From the NCBI GenBank assembly GCA_949825025.1, contig OX463781.1:2457066-2521065 (forward strand): a stretch of DNA of 64,000 bases. Reading direction: 5' to 3'. The translations under genes were made by a program, and so were the position numbers. Every line of letters starts with the position of its first letter. Within the stretch, counting starts at the first letter, position 1. The notes under the pieces are model-generated. The model saw only the letters and a program-made list of their open reading frames with translations, did no database searches and was not told the DNA's origin. Positions 56,695 to 64,000 of this stretch are shown one piece after another. This DNA comes from Siphlonurus alternatus. Taxonomy: Eukaryota; Arthropoda; Insecta; Ephemeroptera; Siphlonuridae.

Positions 56695-57130
56695 GTCGCA
56701 CTTATGGCGCAGTGGTTTAATTATATTAATTGGGTTTGACCGACCGGGTCATGTCAGATCACCAAACACGACAGCACGTGGCGAATTAACGTCATGACAA
56801 TTTAAACTAAAATGTATAACATCATGAATCTTCAATTCTGTGGCTGACAGTCGCGGATCCAGGGGGGCGGCTGCAGTCCCCCAACCCCACCCCCCTGAAA
56901 TTTTGAATTTAACATGGGCAATATAGAGTCTAGAGGCGTTTCCCCCACTCCATTTTTTTAAAAACAGGAGGCCCCCCCCCCCCCCCCCCCCCGAAATTTT
57001 TACTGGATCCGCGCTTGCTGGCTGATAATCAGAGGATGTCACGTTTCCCTCAGTCACAGCTAGGCAAATGCCGTGATGAGAATTATTGCAGTTAAGGCCG
57101 TGGCTGCAAGAATATAATAACCTAGCTCGT
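56695..57130 (+). repeat. SINE interrupted by a hAT MITE
   Basis: A box-A-like TATGGCGCAGTGG starts the head. After the insert the body resumes with CACGTTTCCCTCAGTCACAG, then AGGCAAATGCCGTGATG and AAGGCCGTGGCTGC. Confidence 0.5.
56848..57017. mobile_element. hAT-type MITE inside the SINE
   Basis: CAGTCGCGGATCCA ... GGATCCGCGCTTG; flanks GTGGCTGA and CTGGCTGA (7/8). Matches 56169-56337 in inverse orientation (AACATGGGCAATATAG), with a long C-run. Confidence 0.75.
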
Positions 57131-57920
57131 TCTCAATGAGAGCCATATATGTTGAAACGTTCAAGTTTTTGGGTTTAATTCGGAAGGTGTTCTGAGTTTT
57201 TTGACTATATATTAATAAAAAGTATGTTATAGAGGTTTATCCAAATATTATATAGCTATTATATATATTAATTATATATATATAATATATAGAGCTATAG
57301 TTAAGTATATAGAAGGATAGTGGCCATTTGTTCTATTTTTATAATTATAAAAGCCATTGAGCTCTCTAACAATGAGATATTAGAATGTGAAAATTTTAGT
57401 GACATATATAATCAAAAGAAGGGGGATAAATATAATATATGGTATTTATATTATAACATATTATATACCATGCGGCAATATTACCATCAGGATTCAGAAG
57501 CGCCATATATATATATGGACGCGGACGTTCGTGTATTGCAACGTATATTATGTAACTTTATTATTTTTTCATACTTTATAATAATTATTGATAACTCGAA
57601 TCTAGAAGACATTTTATGAAAGCTATATGGAAACTGATCGGAATTTAAACAATTTAATATGCAATTAAGTGCCTATAATAAATATTGCCGCAAATTTTTA
57701 TAAATTGAATAAAAATTATAATTATTTAAAAAAAAAATTAGTTTAAAGTACTAACTGTAAGTATAAAATAATTACAATAAATAAAAATAATTATATTTTA
57801 TTATTGTTATTAATATTTTGAAAGTAATTAATACAGTTAAATTAAAATTAAAATTTACTTCTATTTTTCCCTCTTTTATTTGAAAAGTGTTTTTCACCTT
57901 TTTTTAATTTAAAAAAACTA
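57131..57920. other. AT-rich DNA
   Basis: Open frames of up to 99 codons occur at 57320-57619 but show no motif. Confidence 0.4.
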
Positions 57921-58128
57921 CCACCAGGTGGCGAATTTGTAGGAATAAAGGGCAAGAAGGCTACAGTTAGGAGGTGCCACGCTCCGTGCTGCCCCCAAGC
58001 GGATAACGCAGAACTAGCAAATGCAGATGACAGTCTGATATCTGAAGCCACGGCGGATCATCTTCTGTATGTAACGAAATATGTACAATTAGCATGAAAA
58101 TGTTATCGGAAACAACCACCAGGTGGCG
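57921..58128 (+). promoter_or_regulatory. Two CTCF-like motifs
   Basis: CCACCAGGTGGCG occurs at 57921-57933 and again at 58116-58128, close to the CTCF core consensus of animals. Binding is inferred from motif similarity only. Confidence 0.35.
57936..58069 (+). other. Exon-like duplicated segment, copy 1
   Basis: The open frame KATVRRCHAPCCPQADNAEL then ANADDSLISEATADHLL ends at a GTATGT donor-like site. Copy 2 is inverted at 59080-59279. No family recognised. Confidence 0.3.
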
Positions 58129-59079
58129 CGTCGGTCGAGCTTTGTCAAGTTGCGCTTTGCGTTATTCATTTTCTTACACTAAATAAAAATGGCTTCCACT
58201 TCCGGTTTATTTTTTAATTAATTTGCTTACTATTTTATTATTATTTACAAAAGAACACAGAGAAAATGGGTTTTATAACTTGTATTTAAGAAATTTTACA
58301 TCATAACAGATTTGACAGTTGTCACAAAATGGTCCCAGGCTCGAGTTTTCCACTCCGCGGGCGAGATTTTCTCCTCCTTGGCATGCAAATCCAATGAGTT
58401 GGTCCAGGCCTGGCCAGCTGCAGGCTTGTTTCTGCTGTAACACGAAAAAAAATAGCTATAAACATGCATATATCGGTAATTACTATATTAATAGGTTACA
58501 CAGAATAGCCACAAGAGAACGAAAAATTACATACTGCAACAGAACTGATGAAAACGGGACATAAACAACGCCTAATGTTCCGATATTTTGTTCATGTACT
58601 AACCTTTACTTCGTTCGTTCATATCAGGATGAATCCATCTCTTGTCTTCATTATATAGTGGTGATACAGTTCTTGCAGTCACAATAAAAGCTTATAAAAG
58701 TTACACACACATTTATAACTCTCCAATAAATAAAATATAAGAAATAATAATCGAGACGACGATAAGCGCCATTCCGCTGCCGTATTGAAGTCGCCATGTT
58801 TTTCCTAAGAAGCTGATATTATAAAAAAACTTGAGAAAAAAATTAAAACTTCCTGAAACAACCGCTTGAGGGCCAAGAAAATACAAATATTTGGGCCGCT
58901 CGGGAAGTCGCATCGCCATGTCTGAAGCAGATTTTGTCCGCGAAAAATTCAAACGATGGAACTATAAAAGCCAGCAAAAGTCTTATTTACAGTACAAATG
59001 TGGGTAAAATTGTGATAGAAATAAATTCTACGTTAAATTCTGAAGAAGATAGACTTAATTTAAAAGAATTTTAATGGAT

Positions 59080-59279
59080 CATCGGCCCGATGTTGACGGA
59101 TTTAATTTACACCGTTTGAATTTTTCGCGGACAAAATCTGTTTCAGAAATCAGACTGTCATCTGCATTCGCTAGTTCTGCGCTATCCGCTTGATGGCAGC
59201 ACGGAGCGTGGCACCTCCTAACTGTAGCCTTCTTGTAAAGGGAACGAAAAGTGTCGTTCCCAATACCAAAAAAACACAA
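59080..59279 (-). other. Exon-like duplicated segment, copy 2
   Basis: The minus-strand frame reads KATVRRCHAPCCHQADSAEL, ANADDSLISETDFVREKFKR and CKLNPSTSGR before a stop. The DFVREKFKR part is also present on the plus strand at 58924-58957 (MSEADFVREKFKRWNYKSQQ). Confidence 0.3.
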
Positions 59280-59764
59280 AAGGGCCCTTCTTGAAGAAAG
59301 TGTAGGGTAGGGTAGTGTAGGGAAGGGTAGGGAAGGGTAGTAAACGAGTATTGGGACACAGCCAGGAGATGCCGATGCACTCCATTGAAGCAGCTGATTT
59401 ATGTTGATGTTATGAATTATTTATTTATTTATTTATTCACATTAAATACCAGTTGGTACATTGTGACTACATTATACAGTTATTTAATATCTGAAAACAC
59501 AAAAAAAAATTAGTAAAACAATACATACATACAATTTATAATATTAACTTGTAAGTTTGGTACTTTTGGTGGTCTTGCTCTCCAAGAATCTAAGACTTTT
59601 TACCAGGTAATTCAAATATGTAGGCTTTCAAATTGTAGATGGAAATTTAATGTGCCTATCAACCAAAATTTTGCAGTAATTATTTTAGATTTCCGACTGT
59701 TTTCCGTTCTCTCGATAGAGCTCAAGTCAGACAAAATGTGTGTTTTTTTTTTTTAAAGGATACA

Positions 59765-60055
59765 CCCTGAAGAGCTTACAGCTCGCGGCGGGGTAATGGG
59801 TAAGGATAAGGTAGGGAACGGATGCCACGGCCTGTTACGCGTCCCAGCATTCGCTGAGGTGAGACTGAGGGAACCGTGGAAAACCTGGTACGGTAATCAT
59901 TATCGTAACTTATTTTTATTATAACCGTACCGAAAACCTCAGTCAGGACGGACACCTCTACTTTTTCTCAATGGACCAAAGCGATGTCCGAAGCCTGGGG
60001 AACCACACACAAGTGCATCACTGCACTGGGTGGAAAGCGAGACGAATTTAGTTTG
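59765..60055 (-). repeat. SINE copy with conserved central domain
   Basis: On the minus strand: TTTCCACCCAGTGCAGTGAT, TGTGGTTCCCCAGGCTTCGG, CGAATGCTGGGACG and AGGCCGTGGC, parallel to 55380-55620 block by block. Interrupted by the 45-bp element at 59887-59931. Confidence 0.65.
59887..59931. mobile_element. 45-bp miniature element with 8-bp target duplication
   Basis: GGTACGGT ... ACCGTACC; GAAAACCT flanks it exactly on both sides (59879-59886, 59932-59939). The related SINE at about 55496-55510 shows the uninterrupted site (GTGGAAACCTCAG). Its inverse complement equals the first 37 bases of the giant palindrome arm (26620-36361) followed by ACCGTACC. Confidence 0.85.
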
Positions 60056-60083
60056 TGCCTTCTTGTGGGGCATATGATATAAT

Positions 60084-61210
60084 CAGGGCTCGGTTCCGCG
60101 AACGTTTTTCGCGGATCCGGGATCCGGGATCCAGATCCGCGAACGTTTTTCGCGGAACCAGGATCCCGGATCCAAGCTCTCGGATCTTTTACGTGGAACC
60201 GGGATCCGGGATCCAGATCCGCGAACGTTTTTCGTGGCACCTGGATCCCGGATCAATGTGCCAGGGAGTCTATCGCGGAACCAGGATCCCGGATCCGAGC
60301 TCTCGGATCTTTTACGCGGAACCGGGATCCGGGATGCAGATCCGCGAACGGTTTTCGCGGAACCTAGATCCGGGATCCATTTCTTGAATTATATTATTAA
60401 AAATAAAAAGTTATGTTTTTATCAACGACCTATGATATGTTCCATTCATGTTTGAAGTTTAAACAATTTTGTAAGGAAAGAGAGCAAGAACATCCGGAAT
60501 TAAAGTTAACTGAAAGTGAATGGACGTCAGTATGTGAAATTGTCACAGCACTGCACCCAGCTAAGACAGCAACAGATAGACTACAAGCTGAACAACTAGT
60601 ATCGGTGACACTTACCGCATATGGTATACCTGTGAACTAGCTACAAGTAAAATAGATCATCCCCTAGCGCAAGAGCTACACCAACAAATGAAAAATCGGG
60701 CACCAACCATATTTAACAATAAGGTCATTTGTGCTGGTTTGTATTTAGACCCGAGGTTTCAGTGCGTCCTTACGCCCGAGCAATCAACACTTGCCACCAA
60801 TCATTTGTGTCCAGATCCTCGAACGTTTTTCGCGGAACCTGGATCCGGGATCCATGGAGCGGGAAGATTATCGCGGAACCGGGATCCGGGATCCAGATCC
60901 TCGAACGCTTTTCGCGGAACCTGAATCCGCGATCCATGGAGCGGGAAGTTTATCGCGGAACCAGGATCCGGGATCCAGATCCTCGAACGTTTTTCGCGGA
61001 ACCTGGATCCGCGATCCATGGAGCGGGAAGTTTATCGCGGAACAAGGATCCGGGATCCAGATCCTCGAACGTTTTTCTCGGAACCTGGATCCGGGATCCA
61101 GATCCTTGAACGTTTTTCGCGGAACCTGGATCCCGGATCCAGATCCTCGATTGTTTTCCGCGGATCTTTCGCGGATCTGGATCCGTGAACGTTCTCGGAA
61201 CCGAGCCCTG
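60084..61210. mobile_element. Non-autonomous hAT element with GGATCC-rich subterminal repeats
   Basis: CAGGGCTCGGTTCCG ... CGGAACCGAGCCCTG; a perfect 8-bp duplication, GATATAAT, at 60076-60083 and 61211-61218. Subterminal repeats (GGATCCGGGATCCAGATCC, CGAACGTTTTTCGCGGAACC) fill both flanks. The centre holds transposase remnants. Confidence 0.9.
60400..60815 (+). pseudogene. hAT transposase C-terminal remnant
   Basis: Two frame-shifted pieces: SEWTSVCEIVTALHPAKTAT, then DRLQAEQLVSVTL; and later DHPLAQELHQQMKNRAPTIF, then NNKVICAGLYLDPRFQCVL. The 'W..v..iv..L.p...aT' and 'LDPRF' motifs match hAT transposases. The N-terminal and catalytic regions are missing, so it is inactive. Confidence 0.7.
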
Positions 61211-61219
61211 GATATAATA

Positions 61220-61812
61220 TGTCCGTTCATGATGTTTTCTTATGTTTTATCGTGTTTACAGTATGATAATGACGTTATCTCCAGTCACACCGTAAATCGT
61301 AAGGCAGTCTTTAAATTTTTAAATATTTTGTATATTAATTTATCCCAAAGTGAAAGTTAGTCGGGGAAGAACCGAAACCTGTCAGGGGTGCTCGAGAGTC
61401 CCCTCATATTCCTTCTCTTGCATCCGGGACACCATAGTAAACATCATAGCATATAGCTCTCACCGCAACATACTTTATATTGTGTAACGCAGAAGTGTAA
61501 TAAACCTCCAGAGTCTTATTGGTAATTATGTATCGTGTATTCTTCCAACTACAATCAACCTTATTCTAATTAGACATTAGAACAATATAGTGATTAGCGT
61601 GCAGTAAGTTAGTTCAAGAAACTAGACTTCAAATACATAACAGTGACCTTGTTATTCACCATGCCCCATAAGATTAACACAATCCATATATCAAGGTTGC
61701 AAGTTGGAAATTTTCCAAAGCGACGAGTGTATAACTATAACCGGTGATTTTTTTTTTATATCCATATTATTAGTATCGATCAGCATGGCATATACATCAA
61801 TGTAGAGTAAAG
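61220..61812. other. Intergenic DNA
   Basis: No gene recognised; 61640-61735 is a degraded relative of the hairpin at 25100-25210. Confidence 0.4.
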
Positions 61813-61925
61813 GTTGTCAGTAAATTAATCTTGTGTCTTCTTTTATCGCTCGATCATATACCATCATAAAGTTGTCAGTAAATTAATCTTGTGTCTTCTT
61901 TTATCGCTCGATCATATACCATCAT
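61813..61925. repeat. 58-bp tandem duplication
   Basis: GTTGTCAGTAAATTAATCTT ... ACCATCAT at 61813-61870 repeats from 61871 almost without change. Confidence 0.9.
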
Positions 61926-61969
61926 GTCAAATTTATTGTCTATGCAGTTGGGTTTATCTTCTGTTTCAG
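61924..61969 (+). CDS. Possible short first coding exon
   Basis: ATG opens MSNLLSMQLGLSSVS and reaches a donor (CAG|GTATGA). It follows directly on the 58-bp tandem duplication, which ends at this ATG. Too short to assign; may be chance. Confidence 0.15.
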
Positions 61970-62172
61970 GTATGAACATCGAATATGTTTATTGTGGCTT
62001 GTTTTTATAAAATTTATCTCAGCTATATATGTGTAAATAATTTCAAATTGTATTTAGAATTTTAGGGACTGGTTAAAAAATTGTTATCATGTAACTTATA
62101 TTATTGGTTTAATACAGTAATATAAGTTATATTATTAAACCATTATTTTCTGGACACTGCTGTACAACTTAA

Positions 62173-62519
62173 GGGTAAGGTAACGCCACCAATGTTAAAA
62201 AAAATCCCTCTCACAAAAATTCTGAAAAAAATTTAAAATGTTCTCCTCTATACCCCCTATCAGTACCTAAAATATCAGGTATACAAATACGATCTAGTTT
62301 TTGAGTTATAAAATTTTAAAGTTGACTACTTTAACATGGAGAAATGAAACTCCCATGTTAAATTGGTCAACTTTAAAAATTCATAACTCAAAAACTAGAT
62401 CGTATTTGTATACCTGATATTTTAGCTACTGATAGAGGGTGTAGAGGAGAACATTTTAAATTTTTTTCAGAATTTTTGTGAGAGGGATTTTTTTTAACAT
62501 TGGTGGCGTTACCTTACCC
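62173..62519. mobile_element. 347-bp palindromic MITE with TTAA duplication
   Basis: TTAA (62169-62172, 62520-62523) flanks GGGTAAGGTAACGCCACCAA and its complement; arms pair almost throughout. Relatives: 10309-10570 and 47634-48372. Confidence 0.82.
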
Positions 62520-62634
62520 TTAAGGTAAAAAAAAAAAAACAAAACAAATTATATATCTTATATATATTATTTACTTTGATTTATAATGCCTCATAATTTT
62601 GATGCATATAATTCTACATCCTCTTCTCCTTAAA

Positions 62635-63004
62635 GGGACAGGGGACCATAAAAATAAGTATTTTTTATTTAAAAGTTACCCACTAACTGAGTATGAATAC
62701 ATGCCGCACGGTGGCGAGTGCCTCAGGGGAAGCGCCCAGCGAGTAACTAAAATGTGGATTGCTGACGTCAGCAATCACGAAAGGCAACATAGCTGCCTCT
62801 TTTCCATGGAAATCACTCTCCCCTCCTCCCGCCCAGCCATACTCAGTGCGATGTTGCCTGTGCAATCGCCCTGCGGCTGTCTATATTTATTTAATTTTTT
62901 TAAATTCGGGGCCGGGATGGTCCAAAGAAAGAAAATTTACTCCTTTCTCGCATTAACATATATCTTACATAAACTTTTTAGGCATTAATGATTTTACTGT
63001 CCCA
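62635..63004. repeat. Possible MITE with GGGACAG ends
   Basis: GGGACAG ... CTGTCCC bounds a GC-rich interior that includes the 20-bp palindrome GATTGCTGACGTCAGCAATC (62756-62775), which contains a CRE-like TGACGTCA. Confidence 0.35.
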
Positions 63005-63026
63005 TGTTCTTTAAATTAATTTCAAC

Positions 63027-63133
63027 CCTTGTAAAAAAGACGTGTAATAAAGTATACAATAATAAATTAATTAATAAAAATTAAATTGTGATTACTAATA
63101 TACTTTAATTATTATAGGACTTTTTTACAAGGG
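63027..63133. repeat. Short hairpin
   Basis: CCCTTGTAAAAAAG ... CTTTTTTACAAGGG. Confidence 0.45.
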
Positions 63134-63806
63134 CAAGAAATTTAATGACAAATTAGACACGTATAACTTTTGATGGAACTCCATGCATTATATTATATAT
63201 ATATTGCTATATTATATAGGATTGAATAATTATTAATTACACTGTATTGTTGTTTATAGATTATTAAAATGATTTATTTCACCTTGAGAGTTATTTATAA
63301 GTAATGTAACACACACAAAGGCAGAGAGATCTAAATGAGACATTCAATTTACAAACAAAAATTACAAAGTAGTCAAAATGAAGGAGCAGCACACCAAAAT
63401 CTGCAGCCCAGTCAGATTTAAGATTTAATTTTAAGTGAACTTTTCATTTTTTTATTGCATTTTCTATATTTATAAACAAATTTTAAATTTAGAATATAAA
63501 TTTCTAAAATTTTCTTACATTTTTCTTCATGTGAGACTGTCAGCTTTATTAAAACCGCTTTTCACTTTTTGATAAGAGCTATAATTCTTATCACAACAAC
63601 TGAAAGGTAGAGACTTTATCAGAAAGTCAAAGAGCTGGTTTTGAAGCTGGCAGTCTCAAATATTTTTACAGGCTTCTAGAATAGTCGTAATAAATTACAT
63701 AATTCAAATTTACGCACATCTTATGTTAAAACACACATAAAATTTCCAATATTCAAATCTTATTGCAATCTGGTGTGAGCACGAGGAAAGAATGGTCAAA
63801 TCAGCT
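63134..63806. other. AT-rich DNA, nothing recognised
   Basis: No coding signal or repeat boundary seen. Confidence 0.4.
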
Positions 63807-63904
63807 TCACGTTGCAAGATCTTCAATCGAAAGAGGAGGTCCCAGCAGGCTAGCGTCACGTTGCGAGATCTTCAATCGAAAGAGGAGGTCCCAGCAGGTT
63901 AGCG
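63807..63904. repeat. 49-bp tandem duplication near the window edge
   Basis: TCACGTTGCAAGATCTTCAA ... CAGCAGGCTAGCG twice with few changes. The flanking 63905-64000 is GC-rich and open on the minus strand (ARGNLPRDEWCSNDANLLG), so a coding exon cut by the window edge is possible. Confidence 0.7.
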
Positions 63905-64000
63905 TCGTTCGAGCACCACTCGTCTCTGGGGAGGTTTCCTCGTGCCGCTGCCAGGTCATGGCTGCTTGCGTGCCGGGGCTTCCTCCCCTCCCCCACGCTG

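Noticed and set aside
60055..61360. Long frames rich in RDPGSRS / RNLDPGS
   Set aside because: Translations of the GGATCC-type subterminal repeats of the hAT element, except the central transposase relic.

Overview
The window looks like nuclear DNA of an invertebrate metazoan: it is strongly AT-rich, its genes have spliced exons, and it is packed with eukaryotic transposable elements (LINEs, a solo LTR, SINEs with tRNA-like and 5S-like heads, hAT-type and TTAA-type MITEs, foldback elements). The LINE types and the SLC46 gene would suit an arthropod, perhaps a crustacean or chelicerate, but nothing here fixes the species. There is no sign of bacterial or viral organisation.

Three host-type genes can be assembled by eye with every exon joining in frame. 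Gene A (14776 to 10585, minus) and gene B (36651 to 19467, minus) are paralogues. Each has three exons: the N-terminal part of a THAP zinc finger, an acidic linker, and a coiled coil followed by a DDE_Tnp_4-type transposase (PIF/Harbinger or ISL2EU-like). Both have uninterrupted reading frames and the same intron phases, and in both the expected third catalytic acidic residue is a lysine, so they look like retained, probably non-cutting transposase-derived DNA-binding proteins. The third gene (49587 to 42885, minus) is a five-exon SLC46-family MFS transporter of 434 residues. Head to head with it, a THAP-like first exon on the plus strand (50323-50414) lies behind a short GC-rich stretch with two CACGTG boxes.

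The rest is mobile DNA, much of it palindromic. Layout: 247-775 nested MITE palindrome; 903-5502 foldback element with 142-bp tandem repeats and a CAAGATCTTG array; 5503-10570 AT-rich DNA and MITEs; 10585-14776 gene A; 15118-18541 TTAA MITE, SINE and nested MITEs; 19467-36651 gene B, whose introns hold LINE pieces and a 9.74-kb giant palindrome (26620-36361) built of about 170-bp repeats; 36906-38198 GC-rich foldback; 38365-41563 SINE, MITEs and a solo LTR; 42885-49587 SLC46 with MITEs and an RTE-like LINE in its introns; 49679-50414 MITE-filled divergent promoter; 52658-54560 MITEs with an internal empty-site control; 55380-61210 SINEs, hAT MITEs, CTCF-like motifs, a 45-bp miniature relative of the giant palindrome, and a hAT element with transposase remnants; 61220-64000 TTAA MITE, tandem duplications and AT-rich DNA.

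The most unusual item is the 9.74-kb palindrome inside intron 1 of gene B, together with a 45-bp derivative at 59887-59931 that has a perfect 8-bp target-site duplication. These suggest one transposon family whose members range from a few dozen bases to almost 10 kb.
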